Shown: in pieces, positions 1 through 7,320 of the stretch
Layout: every line of letters begins with the position of its first letter
Numbering within the stretch: the stretch's first letter is position 1
Assembly: GCA_946405185.1 (NCBI GenBank)
Contig: CAMJGH010000017.1
Coordinates: 1 to 38,328 of the forward strand
DNA from: an uncultured Lachnospiraceae bacterium
GTDB taxonomy: Bacteria > Bacillota > Clostridia > Lachnospirales > Lachnospiraceae
Length of the DNA stretch: 38,328 bases
Reading direction: 5' to 3'
Program-made: the position numbers and the translations under genes
Notes under the pieces: model-generated
The model's input: the letters and a program-made list of their open reading frames with translations, nothing else
Told to the model about the DNA's origin: nothing
Databases searched by the model: none

Positions 1-34
1 GAAACGTGCATGCAAGCATGCCCGTTCTGACCTT

Positions 35-63
35 TTGACCCTAGTGTCATTTTATGGTAGACT
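35..63 (+). promoter_or_regulatory. Putative promoter of the AraC-type regulator
   Basis: TTGACC at 35-40 and TAGACT at 58-63 are separated by 17 nt. The -10 box is a weak match. A doubled GCATGC (8-13 and 16-21) lies just upstream and could be a binding site; this is inference. Confidence 0.45.
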
Positions 64-113
64 TCTAAATACAGGATACCCCCTCCTGCCGGCCGTCCCC
101 GGCTCCGCCGGGA

Positions 114-770
114 ATGCTCATGAAAACCTGGTATCAGGAAGAACGCGAACAACTCTCGCTCATCCGCGAAGGCGCCGTTTCCGGCCCTTACGCGGGCTCT
201 CCCCCTGCGCGCCCGCCCGATGGTGAGAAAGGCCTGGCCGATGCCCGCCGCCAGCTGATCTCGTTCATCACGCTGGCCTCCCGCGCCGCCATGGAAGGCG
301 GTGCCGAAGCCGGCTGGGCGCTGGAGGCCGCCACCCGCCTGGAGGCGCAGGCCCGGTCTGCTTCCTCCGCGGAGGAGGTTGCGTTGGTCCGCTCCTTTGT
401 GCAGAACACCTTCGCGCGGGAGGTGCGCCGCGTCCGCGACGTGTCGGCGGACGTCTCCCCGGATGTGGCCGCCTGCCTGGCCTACATCGACGCCCACCTG
501 GAGAGCGAGGCCACCCTGCAGGAGGCCGCGGAGCTGATCGGCCTCTCCCCCTACTATCTCGGCCGGAAGTTCAAGCGTGAGACCGGCCGCAGCTTCAGCC
601 AGGCCCTGCGCGAGCACCGCCTGATCCGCGCCGAGGCGCTCCTGGCCGAAACGGATCTGGATGCCGCCGAGATCAGCCGGCGCCTGCAGTTTGCGGACCC
701 CAGCTACTTCGGCAAATGCTATCGGCGCCGCACCGGGCACTCACCCGGCAGCCGCCGTACCCGCTCATGA
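114..770 (+). CDS. AraC-family transcriptional regulator
   Basis: A 218-residue protein whose C-terminal ~100 residues form an AraC/XylS-type double helix-turn-helix DNA-binding domain. The motif LQEAAELIGLSPYYLGRKFK (about residues 138-157) is the first HTH, and the second ends in ADPSYFGKCYRRRTGHSPG, the usual AraC signature. The N-terminal part (1-120) is Ala/Arg-rich and matches no sensor domain I recognise. Start: ATG 114, with a second ATG at 120; an in-frame stop at 66-68 excludes an earlier start and the ribosome site is weak. It points toward the end of the microcompartment operon and is followed by a strong hairpin terminator. AraC regulators often accompany propanediol/ethanolamine microcompartments, but here the operon carries its own DeoR, so a role in that operon is only possible. 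Confidence 0.85.
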   Translation: MLMKTWYQEEREQLSLIREGAVSGPYAGSPPARPPDGEKGLADARRQLISFITLASRAAMEGGAEAGWALEAATRLEAQARSASSAEEVALVRSFVQNTFAREVRRVRDVSADVSPDVAACLAYIDAHLESEATLQEAAELIGLSPYYLGRKFKRETGRSFSQALREHRLIRAEALLAETDLDAAEISRRLQFADPSYFGKCYRRRTGHSPGSRRTRS

Positions 771-776
771 CAAAAA

Positions 777-818
777 ACGGCCCGCCGCGGGGTTTTCCCC
801 GGGCGGGCCGTCCGTTTT
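777..818 (+). terminator. Rho-independent terminator after the AraC gene
   Basis: A GC-rich stem (ACGGCCCGCC... pairing with GGCGGGCCGT, one bulged G at 787) closes on a TTTT loop at 793-796 and is followed by a T-run at 815-818. Poly-A upstream (772-777) makes it potentially bidirectional. Confidence 0.85.
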
Positions 819-835
819 CTGTCCCAAAAAAGGCA

Positions 836-867
836 TAAAAAGAGCGGGCGGTTCTTCACCGCCCGCT
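836..867 (-). terminator. Rho-independent terminator of the DUF4342 gene
   Basis: On the minus strand AGCGGGCGG (read from 867) pairs with CCGCCCGCT ending at 843, followed by CTTTTT. It lies 18 nt past the stop codon. Confidence 0.8.
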
Positions 868-885
868 GATGCAAGCCTTCCTGGC

Positions 886-1608
886 TTACTCTTCCGGCTT
901 CTCGTTCGCCACTTCGTCTTCGATCTTGGCGGCGGCCTCCTCGCAGGCCTCTTCGGCCTTCTCGCAGACTTCTTCGGCCTCCTCGGTGGCTTCCTCTGCC
1001 TCCTCACCGGCGGCCTTCACGGTCTCTTCCACCTTCGCAGAGACCGTGCCGTACACCTCTTTGGCCTTGCCGGCCACGGTGCGGGCAACGGCTTCGGCCT
1101 TCTCGTTGATCTCGGTCACGGAGCCGTCCTTCTTGACGATCTCGAACTTGCACGAGAACCCGTAGGCGGCAGCCGCGGCGGCGATCATGGCGAACGGAGC
1201 GGCCGTCAGGCCGATGAGCCCGCCGACGATGCCGACGTTCACCGGGATGTTGAGCAGCACTTCGTCGTTCCGCTTGACCACGATGCGGTCCACATTGCCG
1301 TCCTGGACGGCCTTCTTGACTTTGGCGACGATCTCGTCCGTCTTGGCCTTGGTCTGCTCGGCGGCTTTCTCAGCGCCCGCAGTGGCCTTCTCGACGGTGC
1401 GGTTGAAGACATCCTCAAACGTGTCGCCCTTGGCGCCGAGATCCTGAACCTCGTCAGCGGCTTCTTCGACAGCCGCGCGGGAGGCTTTGATGGCCTCGAT
1501 GGCGGCCTCGGCGTTGCCGTCGGCTCCGATGAGGGCTGCCTTCGCCTCGGCAAACTCCACTTCCGCCTCAGCCATCACCTTCTCAACAGCTTCCAATGTG
1601 ATTTCCAT
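886..1608 (-). CDS. DUF4342 protein with UBA-like N-terminus and acidic C-terminal tail
   Basis: A 240-residue protein. Residues 1-40 (MEITLEAVEKVMAEAEVEF... ) resemble the UBA/NAC-like domain that precedes DUF4342. Residues 40-100 are an Ala/Glu/Lys helical region. Residues 105-150 are the DUF4342 core, with the family's VKR-x-LLNIPV-VG pattern and a Gly/Ala-rich hydrophobic stretch (124-150) that could insert into a membrane. Residues 165-240 are a very acidic Glu/Ala helical tail. The start has a clear AAGGAGG site 7 nt upstream. The function of DUF4342 is unknown. It lies downstream of the microcompartment operon but a terminator at 1709-1745 separates them. Confidence 0.8.
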   Translation of the reverse strand: MEITLEAVEKVMAEAEVEFAEAKAALIGADGNAEAAIEAIKASRAAVEEAADEVQDLGAKGDTFEDVFNRTVEKATAGAEKAAEQTKAKTDEIVAKVKKAVQDGNVDRIVVKRNDEVLLNIPVNVGIVGGLIGLTAAPFAMIAAAAAAYGFSCKFEIVKKDGSVTEINEKAEAVARTVAGKAKEVYGTVSAKVEETVKAAGEEAEEATEEAEEVCEKAEEACEEAAAKIEDEVANEKPEE

Positions 1609-1708
1609 AACGCAACCTCCTTATTGTCAGGGCTTTGCATACCTGTTTTTGCGCGCCCCGCGGGGCTTTCCCGGGGGCTTTTTTCTCACTGCGCTATTAC
1701 CATAACTC

Positions 1709-1745
1709 AAAAACTCACGCTTGAAAACTGTCAAAAGCGTGAGTT
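1709..1745 (-). terminator. Terminator of the microcompartment operon
   Basis: On the minus strand AACTCACGCTT (1745-1735) and AAGCGTGAGTT (1722-1712) form an 11-bp perfect stem followed by a T-run. It starts about 30 nt past the last gene of the operon. Confidence 0.85.
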
Positions 1746-1776
1746 AGGGAAATTTAATCCGCTGTTTCGGCGGTGT

Positions 1777-2106
1777 TTACAGAAGGTATGTGGGCAGTTC
1801 GCAGTAGAGGTGCGAGACCACTTCCGGACTGACGGACGGGATGACGGCGGCGGTCACCGCGGGGGCGGCTTCCGGCTGCGGGGCGGCTTTAACGGCCGTT
1901 TCCTTCTTCACCGCCGGCTTTTTCGCGGCCGGCTTCTTCGCGGCCGGTTTCTTCACGGCGGTGTCCTTTTCCGGGAGGACTTTTGCCACATCCAGCACGG
2001 CCAGCTTGGCCGGGTCCGTTTTCACCGGCTTTTTCGGGGTGGTCGCTTTGACGGGCTTTTTGTCCGCGCCGGCGGCGCGCTGCAGGCTTCCTTTTCCTAT
2101 CGGCAT
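1777..2106 (-). CDS. Small Lys/Ala/Pro-rich protein coupled to the ParA ATPase
   Basis: A 109-residue basic, low-complexity protein that I do not recognise as a family. The middle (about residues 15-75) is rich in KKP and AKK repeats, including KKPAAKKPAAKKPAVKK, similar in style to histone H1 tails. The C-terminal ~35 residues are Ala/Pro-rich and then hydrophobic. Its start codon lies inside the end of the ParA gene (10-nt overlap), so the two are probably translated together. ParA ATPases usually work with a partner whose basic N-terminal segment stimulates the ATPase (ParB, McdB). Position, size and charge make this the obvious partner candidate, but no McdB sequence motif is visible. Confidence 0.65.
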   Translation of the reverse strand: MPIGKGSLQRAAGADKKPVKATTPKKPVKTDPAKLAVLDVAKVLPEKDTAVKKPAAKKPAAKKPAVKKETAVKAAPQPEAAPAVTAAVIPSVSPEVVSHLYCELPTYLL

Positions 2107-2864
2107 AACGCTTCTACCTCCTTTGCCAGCGCCGCATACTCCTTCGCGCTGCGGCTGTTCTTCTTATATTCCACTACGGTGCGGCTGACATCCTGTGCCC
2201 ACTCCACGGCGGAATCCACGTGGATCACCGTGTCAAAGACCGGAATGTCCGGCAGGTCCGCCAGCGTCTCCATGGTCTGACGGTAGTAGTTCTTGCGCTC
2301 GTCCACCTTGGTGACCAGCACGCCCATCACGGACACCGCGCTCTTTTTCTGGACGTTTTTCAGGAAATCAAAGAGATTGGCCAGGCCGAACAACCCCCAC
2401 GGCGCCGCTTCCACCGGGATGATCACCCGGTCGGAGGCCGAAAGAATGGCTGCGGTCCACTGCCCGAGTGTGGGCGGGGCATCGATGAGGATCACCTCAT
2501 ACTCTCCGGCGATGGTTGCCAGCTTTTTCGTCAGCACCTGCGCACTGCCGCGGCGGCCGGCCATCCAGCCTTCCAGCCCGCTCATCTTCGCGCTGGAGGG
2601 GATGACGGACAGCCCCGCCAGGCGCGTCGGGCGGATCACCTCTTCGGCTTTTGCCTCCCCCTGGAGAAACCCCAGGAGGTTCGCGCTCCCCTCGGAGAAC
2701 GCCAGCACCTCTTCCTCCTCAAAGAAGGAGAGGGATAAGTTCATCTGCATATCGCCGTCGATGAGCAGCACCCGCCGGCCGGCCTGTGCCAGCGCTGCGC
2801 CCAGGTTGGCGCAGGTGGTGGATTTGCCGCTCCCGCCTTTGTTGTTGGCCACACTGATGATCAT
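2097..2864 (-). CDS. ParA/MinD-type ATPase, likely microcompartment positioning (McdA-like)
   Basis: A 255-residue ParA-family ATPase. The deviant Walker A motif KGGSGKST (residues 9-16) with the signature lysine K9, the segment LLIDGDMQMN near 34-43 and ILIDAPPTLG (about 120) identify the family. The ATG at 2864 overlaps the DeoR stop codon (ATGA), which decides the start; an in-frame upstream extension runs inside DeoR and is discarded. In carboxysome loci McdA, a ParA homologue, spaces compartments over the nucleoid together with McdB. Here the gene sits at the end of a microcompartment operon, coupled to a small basic protein. A chromosome or plasmid partition role is less likely: no ParB, parS-like repeats or replication genes are nearby. 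Confidence 0.85.
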   Translation of the reverse strand: MIISVANNKGGSGKSTTCANLGAALAQAGRRVLLIDGDMQMNLSLSFFEEEEVLAFSEGSANLLGFLQGEAKAEEVIRPTRLAGLSVIPSSAKMSGLEGWMAGRRGSAQVLTKKLATIAGEYEVILIDAPPTLGQWTAAILSASDRVIIPVEAAPWGLFGLANLFDFLKNVQKKSAVSVMGVLVTKVDERKNYYRQTMETLADLPDIPVFDTVIHVDSAVEWAQDVSRTVVEYKKNSRSAKEYAALAKEVEALCR

Positions 2865-3652
2865 GCGGACAGCTCCTTTCCGGCGCCCGGCCAGACGATC
2901 TGCACGCCCATGGCCTGGCACTGCTCCGCGAAGTGCTCCGGCGGATACCGGTCGCTGATGATGCCGGTGATCTTGTCCAGCGAACAGACCTTCGAGAACG
3001 CCGCCTGCCCGAACTTGGACGAATCGACCGTCAGCCACACCTCGGTGGCACCGGCGATCATGGCGCGCTTGGTCTGCATGACCTCCTCGCTGCCCTCCAT
3101 GACGCCCAGTTCCGGCGAGACGCCCTTGCAGGAAATGAACGCCTTATCCGCGTGGAAGGAACGAATGCCCTCGCAGGCGGTCGGCCCGAACAGTGCGAGA
3201 TACCGGTCCGCCAGCCGTCCGCCGGTGGAGAGGATGGTCCACTCCGGGCGGCCCGACAGCTCCATCAGGTTCTCGATGGAATTGGTCACCACCGTCAGCT
3301 CCGGCAGATCCAGGTTCTTAATGGCGGAGGCCACGTAGACGGCTGTCGAGGAGGCATCCAGGAACAGGTGGTCTCCCTCCTCCACCATGTTGGCCACCAG
3401 AGCGCCGATGATCTGCTTCTCGGTCACGTGGTGGCTGCGGCGCACGTTGAACGGGAGGTCCAGCGCCTTGCTCTCGCGGATGGTGGCGCCGCCGTAGCTC
3501 TTGGTGGCGATGCCCTCGCGGTCGAGGCGCTCCAGGTCGCGCCGGATGGTCTCCTCCGAAACGTCAAACTCTTTCGCGAGCGGTGCCACATACACCATCT
3601 TTTCCATCTTCAGTTTTCCGATGATGAGATTGCGCCGTTCGACGGGTAACAT
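2861..3652 (-). CDS. DeoR/GlpR-family transcriptional regulator
   Basis: A 263-residue DeoR-family repressor. The N-terminal winged HTH (residues 1-57) has the family pattern VAPLAKEFDVSEETIRRDLE followed by a YGGA-type turn. The C-terminal domain (75-250) is the DeoR sensor fold with LDASSTAVYVA (about 99-109) and VVTNS motifs that bind a phosphosugar in relatives. It lies 21 nt after pduT in the same operon and overlaps parA by 4 nt. Expected role: autoregulation of the operon, lifted by a sugar-phosphate intermediate such as fuculose-1-P or rhamnulose-1-P; the effector is inferred. TGTG-core repeats upstream of the operon are candidate operators. Confidence 0.9.
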   Translation of the reverse strand: MLPVERRNLIIGKLKMEKMVYVAPLAKEFDVSEETIRRDLERLDREGIATKSYGGATIRESKALDLPFNVRRSHHVTEKQIIGALVANMVEEGDHLFLDASSTAVYVASAIKNLDLPELTVVTNSIENLMELSGRPEWTILSTGGRLADRYLALFGPTACEGIRSFHADKAFISCKGVSPELGVMEGSEEVMQTKRAMIAGATEVWLTVDSSKFGQAAFSKVCSLDKITGIISDRYPPEHFAEQCQAMGVQIVWPGAGKELSA

Positions 3653-3673
3653 ACACTCTCCTCGCGGGATGTT

Positions 3674-4216
3674 TTACAGGATGCTGCGGCAGATCTGCTC
3701 GTCCGGATGCGCGATGACCACGGAATCCAGGTACATCCCGCTCTCCGCCACGCTCTCCTTGGCCTTCTCGATGGCTGCCTCGCAGGCCGCCACCTCGCCG
3801 GAGATCACAAAGAACGACTTGCCGCACATGCCTTTGGCGATGCGCACTTCCACCAGGTCGCAGATGGCCGTCTTGGCCGCCGCGTCCGCCGCGACGATGC
3901 AGGAGGACACGTCAAACGTCTCCAGCACGCCGATGGCGTTGAGCCCCTCGGTCACCGAGGCGCCGTAGAGCGCCGGGAAGAGCGATTCGTGCGGGTTGCC
4001 CAGCACGAAGCTGGACAGAAACTGCGGCCCGCTTTCCGCGCTCTCGATGGCGGCCTGCACCGCTGCCAGTTCCCCCTCGATGAGGGCGATGTACTTGCCC
4101 GGGCAGACGGTCTGCGCCTCGAGCAGCTTCACGCCGGCCGTCTTGACCATGCGGTCCGCCGCGGCGATGCCCGCCGGGGTGGTCTTGTATTCGATCATGC
4201 CGATGGCTTTTTTCAT
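3674..4216 (-). CDS. pduT: PduT-like BMC-T shell protein with Fe-S pore cysteine
   Basis: A 180-residue shell protein made of two tandem BMC domains (about 1-90 and 91-180), which form a pseudohexameric trimer. The segment AQTVCPGKY places Cys38 at the same position as the cysteine of Salmonella PduT that binds a [4Fe-4S] cluster at the trimer pore. The second domain carries CIVAADAAAKTA and the expected GKSFFVISG strand. Directly upstream (3 nt) is pduS, the flavin/Fe-S protein proposed to exchange electrons through PduT. Together they suggest electron transfer across the shell, for example to feed the radical activase or recycle NADH; this role is inference. Confidence 0.92.
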   Translation of the reverse strand: MKKAIGMIEYKTTPAGIAAADRMVKTAGVKLLEAQTVCPGKYIALIEGELAAVQAAIESAESGPQFLSSFVLGNPHESLFPALYGASVTEGLNAIGVLETFDVSSCIVAADAAAKTAICDLVEVRIAKGMCGKSFFVISGEVAACEAAIEKAKESVAESGMYLDSVVIAHPDEQICRSIL

Positions 4217-4219
4217 GAC

Positions 4220-5554
4220 TTACCGCCTTTCCGCACGGATGACCACTTCGCGGTCATCTGCCTGCGTCACCACGCCGCACACGGACGCGTGGATACTGAC
4301 GCCAAGCGCGCCCTCTGCCACACGGCCGATCACATCGCCCTGCGTCACCGTATCCCCCGGTTTTACGCAGAGCTTGCCCGGTGCGCCGATGTGCTGCGAA
4401 AGCCGGATGCGCACCTCCGGGACCGCCTGCAGTCCTGCCTGCATGGGCGCCGGATCCTCATAGCGCAGGAGGTCAAGCCGGGCAGCCAGACGGTGCTCCG
4501 GAACCTTCCGGTACTCGCGCCCTTCGGGCGTTTCGGCCGCCTGCACGTTTGGCGCCTTCACGCCGGCTTTGCGCAGGCCACTCTTGTATTCCGAGATGAG
4601 CGTGCGGGGGCTTAACCCCTGCGGGCAGGCGTAGAGCTCGCACACGCCGCAGCCGCAGCAGAAGAACGTGTTCAGGAACGCGTTGGTGCTCTGGAAATCC
4701 TGGTTGGCCGCGCTTCTCATGAACAGATGCGGCTCGATGGGGTGCCCCAGGTTGTGGCGCGGGCACAGATCCGTGCACATCTGACACTGGCAGCAGATGG
4801 AAGCCGCGCGCTTAAGCTGCACCGGAATGGAAGCCTTCTGCCGCATCAGCAGCAGGTGGTTCTCCGGCAGCACCAGGATGGCGTTGGTGGTCTTGGTCAC
4901 CGGGTCCGACGGCTTGCCGGGACGGCCCATCATGGGCCCGCCGACCAAAAGCCCGCAGTCCGGACGCCGCATGCCGCCGGCCATCTCCACCAGATCCCCC
5001 AGCGGCGTGCCGATGGGCACGCGCACGGTCACGGGGTGGTTGACCTCGCCGGTCACGGTGACCAGCTTGGCGGTCACGGGGGCGCCGTCTTTGACCGCGC
5101 GGTACACGTTCCAGACGGTCTCCACGTTGAAGACGGTCACGCCGGCTTCGATGGGCAGCCCGCCCGGGCGCACCACACGTCCGGTGGCCTCGTAGATCAT
5201 GACCACTTCATCGCCCATGGGATAGACGCCGGCCAGCTCGTGGATGCGCAGCTGCGGGAAGTTCCCGAGCACCGCACGCACGGCCGCAAGCGTCTCGCGG
5301 TATTCCTTCTTGATGCAGACGATACCTTCTTTGGCACCGACCGTCTCAGCGATCAGCGAGAAGGCGGAGAGGATCTCCTCCGGATGCCTGGCCAGCAGCT
5401 GCCTGTGCAGCGTCAGCAGCGGCTCGCATTCCGCACAGTTGAGCAGAATGGTATCCGCGTCCGCCGACAGCTTGGCGTACGTGGGAAATCCCGCGCCGCC
5501 GGCGCCGACAACGCCCGCTTCCCGTATGATGTTGGCCAGTTCACGCAGTTCCAT
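4220..5554 (-). CDS. pduS: PduS/RnfC-like flavin and Fe-S oxidoreductase
   Basis: A 444-residue protein of the PduS/RnfC family. The N-terminal GVVGAGGAGFPTY (residues 14-26) is the NADH/FMN-binding glycine motif. SLBB-like and central domains follow. Two ferredoxin-type clusters are visible: CCQCQMCTDLCP (254-265) and CCGCGVCELYACP (299-311). The C-terminus (about 370-444) is a lipoyl-like barrel. Salmonella PduS reduces cobalamin, but this operon uses a cobalamin-independent radical dehydratase, so here it more likely passes electrons, with PduT, to another acceptor. It lies 11 nt after the eutN-type gene. Confidence 0.92.
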   Translation of the reverse strand: MELRELANIIREAGVVGAGGAGFPTYAKLSADADTILLNCAECEPLLTLHRQLLARHPEEILSAFSLIAETVGAKEGIVCIKKEYRETLAAVRAVLGNFPQLRIHELAGVYPMGDEVVMIYEATGRVVRPGGLPIEAGVTVFNVETVWNVYRAVKDGAPVTAKLVTVTGEVNHPVTVRVPIGTPLGDLVEMAGGMRRPDCGLLVGGPMMGRPGKPSDPVTKTTNAILVLPENHLLLMRQKASIPVQLKRAASICCQCQMCTDLCPRHNLGHPIEPHLFMRSAANQDFQSTNAFLNTFFCCGCGVCELYACPQGLSPRTLISEYKSGLRKAGVKAPNVQAAETPEGREYRKVPEHRLAARLDLLRYEDPAPMQAGLQAVPEVRIRLSQHIGAPGKLCVKPGDTVTQGDVIGRVAEGALGVSIHASVCGVVTQADDREVVIRAERR

Positions 5555-5565
5555 CTTCTCTCCGA

Positions 5566-5838
5566 TCAGTACGTTTTCAGTTCGTTTTCTTCGTCAACGA
5601 TGCCCACGATGGCGGCATCCACCGGCGCCTTTTCGAGACCGCTGCCGATGCGCGCCGAGCTGCCGGTGGCCACCAGGACCATCTCGCCCACGCCGGCGCC
5701 GATGATGTCCACGGCGACCAGGCGCTCATGCCCGGCGTTCATGATGTCCAGGGGCTCGACGATGGCAAATTTGGAACCGATCAGGTTCTCGCATTTCCGG
5801 GTGGAGATCAGACTCCCGACCACTCTTCCGACGGTCAT
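5566..5838 (-). CDS. eutN: EutN/CcmL-family pentameric vertex protein (BMC-P)
   Basis: A 90-residue BMC-P protein that caps the vertices of the icosahedral shell. It has the family features: N-terminal GRVVGSLISTRK, a central VAVDIIGAGVGEMVLVATGS strand pair, and C-terminal DAAIVGIVD. Its start overlaps the pduL stop by 4 nt (ATGA), so the two are coupled. Length is normal for the family. It is the only vertex protein gene seen in the operon. Confidence 0.93.
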   Translation of the reverse strand: MTVGRVVGSLISTRKCENLIGSKFAIVEPLDIMNAGHERLVAVDIIGAGVGEMVLVATGSSARIGSGLEKAPVDAAIVGIVDEENELKTY

Positions 5839-6491
5839 AACCCCTCCTTTACGATGACGGCCGTATCGCCCTGCCGGATGTGGCTGGCGTTGGCCTCATC
5901 GGTATCGATATGCATTTCAAGCGTGAAACTCTCGTCCACGCGGATCTTCACTTTCTGGAAGACCGTGCCGCGGTCGTTGTCCACCTTGACGGAGACGTAG
6001 TCGCCGTCGCGGACGCCGGCCTTTTCGGCATCGGCCGGGGACATGTGGATGTGGCGGGCCGCAATGATGCAGCCCTCCTTCAGGTACAGGGCGCCCGCCG
6101 GTCCCACAATGGCGATGGGCGCCGACCCTGCCAGATCTCCGGACTCGCGGATGGGCGCCTTGACGCCCAGCTTGACGGCATCCGTCGCGGAGATCTCCAC
6201 CTGGGATTTCTTTCGGGCCGGTCCCAGGATCCGGACATTTTCAATGGCGCGGAGCTTTAACCCCACGATGGTCACTTTCTCGTTGGCGGCGTACTGGCCG
6301 CCCATCAGGTCCTTGAACTTGGTCAGACGGTACCCCGGTCCGAAGAGGGCTTCGATATGCTCCTGCGTGAGATGGATATGCCGCGCCGACACGCCGATAG
6401 GAACGACAAAGCCGCCGTCCTCCGACGCGTTTTTCGCCAGTGCGTCCAGCACCATCCGGGTGATCACTTCGATCTCGTATTCCTGTGCCAT
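5835..6491 (-). CDS. pduL: PduL-type phosphate propanoyltransferase
   Basis: A 218-residue PduL phosphotransacylase, which converts propionyl-CoA plus phosphate to propionyl-phosphate and CoA and so recycles CoA inside the compartment. Two metal-binding histidine motifs are present, SARHIHL (residues 35-41) and AARHIHM (144-150). Residues 5-20 form an amphipathic helix (IEVITRMVLDALAKN) typical of an encapsulation peptide, followed by a short linker. Ribosome site is GAAGGAGAG. The propionate kinase that would finish ATP formation is not in this operon. Confidence 0.93.
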   Translation of the reverse strand: MAQEYEIEVITRMVLDALAKNASEDGGFVVPIGVSARHIHLTQEHIEALFGPGYRLTKFKDLMGGQYAANEKVTIVGLKLRAIENVRILGPARKKSQVEISATDAVKLGVKAPIRESGDLAGSAPIAIVGPAGALYLKEGCIIAARHIHMSPADAEKAGVRDGDYVSVKVDNDRGTVFQKVKIRVDESFTLEMHIDTDEANASHIRQGDTAVIVKEGL

Positions 6492-6516
6492 CTTTCTCTC
6501 TCCTTCATGGGGCCCC

Positions 6517-6542
6517 CCGGCGGCCCCAGGCGGGACCGCCGG
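6517..6542 (-). other. Intercistronic hairpin between shell gene and pduL
   Basis: On the minus strand CCGGCGG (6542-6536) pairs with CCGCCGG (6523-6517). There is no T-run, so it is more likely an mRNA stability or processing hairpin that protects the shell-gene 3' end than a terminator. Confidence 0.5.
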
Positions 6543-6570
6543 AATTCAAATGGTTCGCAGCCGCTGCGTG

Positions 6571-6849
6571 TTACTTCAGCGACGGCAGGATCATCTCCAC
6601 ATCGTTGTGGGGACGAGGGATGACGTGCGTCGCCACCAGCTCGCCGATTCTCCCGGCGGCGCTGGAACCGGCCTCAACAGCCGACTTGACGGCACCGACA
6701 TCGCCGCGCACCATCACGGTGACAAGACCGGAACCGATCTTCTCCGTGCCGATGAGCTGGACGTTGGCGGCTTTGCACATCTGGTCTGCCGCTTCGATCG
6801 CAGCGACAAGGCCTCTGGTCTCGACCAGACCTAACGCTTCCTGTGTCAT
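6571..6849 (-). CDS. BMC-H hexameric shell protein (PduA/EutM-like), copy 1
   Basis: A 92-residue single-domain BMC protein that forms shell hexamers. It shows the canonical order [23 protein letters not shown], the pore loop [26 protein letters not shown] and HVIPRPH. Start: ATG 6849 with AAAGGAGG 7 nt upstream; the longer frame to 6879 has no ribosome site. Nearly identical in protein and DNA to the BMC-H gene at 7321-7599, so the two arose by duplication. Probably one of the main facet proteins. Confidence 0.95.
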   Translation of the reverse strand: MTQEALGLVETRGLVAAIEAADQMCKAANVQLIGTEKIGSGLVTVMVRGDVGAVKSAVEAGSSAAGRIGELVATHVIPRPHNDVEMILPSLK

Positions 6850-6869
6850 GATTGCTCCTCCTTTGACAA

Positions 6870-6883
6870 ATAGATGCATCTAT
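6870..6883. promoter_or_regulatory. 14-bp perfect palindrome before BMC-H copy 1
   Basis: ATAGATGCATCTAT is self-complementary and AT-rich within a GC-rich operon, about 20 nt upstream of the shell gene start. It could be an RNA processing hairpin or a protein site; the sequence does not decide. Confidence 0.35.
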
Positions 6884-6915
6884 ATTCCAGTTGACGGAAT
6901 AACGATTGCCGGACG

Positions 6916-7254
6916 TCATACCTGCTGCAGGTACGACTGGTCCTCTTCCTCCTTCCGCACGCGCCCCTGGCGTTTGAGGCGTTCCGCGGAAAACTCCACC
7001 ATCTCGACGATGGCCGGGTGCGGGGCCGGGATCACACCGTGCGAGACCGGCTTGGCGAGCGTGTTCGCGCAGACCGCTTCCACGGCCTCCGTGCAGTCGG
7101 AGACCGACCCCTCCACGATCAGGGTGACCAGCCATCCGCCCATCTTCCGCTCCCAGGTGACAAGACGTACGCCCGACGTCTTGCACATGATATCCAGCGC
7201 GTTGACGGCTGCCGTCACGCCTCTCATTTCCACCAGTCCGTATGCCTGTGACAT
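6916..7254 (-). CDS. BMC-H shell protein with charged C-terminal tail
   Basis: A 112-residue BMC-domain protein. The core (1-90) contains AYGLVEMRG, AAVNALDIMCKTS, the pore-side loop ERKMGGW, a divergent central strand (VTLIVEGSVSDCTEAVEAV) and HGVIPAPHP. A 20-residue charged extension (RLKRQGRVRKEEEDQS) follows and is absent from the two flanking copies. Start supported by AGGAGCAGGGC before ATG. It lies between the two near-identical BMC-H genes. A divergent pore suggests a different transported molecule, or a minor facet component; this is inference. Confidence 0.92.
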   Translation of the reverse strand: MSQAYGLVEMRGVTAAVNALDIMCKTSGVRLVTWERKMGGWLVTLIVEGSVSDCTEAVEAVCANTLAKPVSHGVIPAPHPAIVEMVEFSAERLKRQGRVRKEEEDQSYLQQV

Positions 7255-7320
7255 GCCCTGCTCCTGTCTGTTGCTTATGCTTCTTCTGACTGTTTCCTGC
7301 CGGATGCGCTGAAGCGCTCC

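Noticed and set aside
661..2280. 539-codon plus-strand frame across 661-2280
   Set aside because: It starts inside the AraC gene and runs through two terminators and two minus-strand genes; its composition is that of a shadow frame.
2097..3038. ParA start at 3038 (313 residues)
   Set aside because: The extra 58 residues are the shadow of DeoR and lack ParA features; the ATG at 2864 directly precedes the nucleotide-binding strand and overlaps the DeoR stop.
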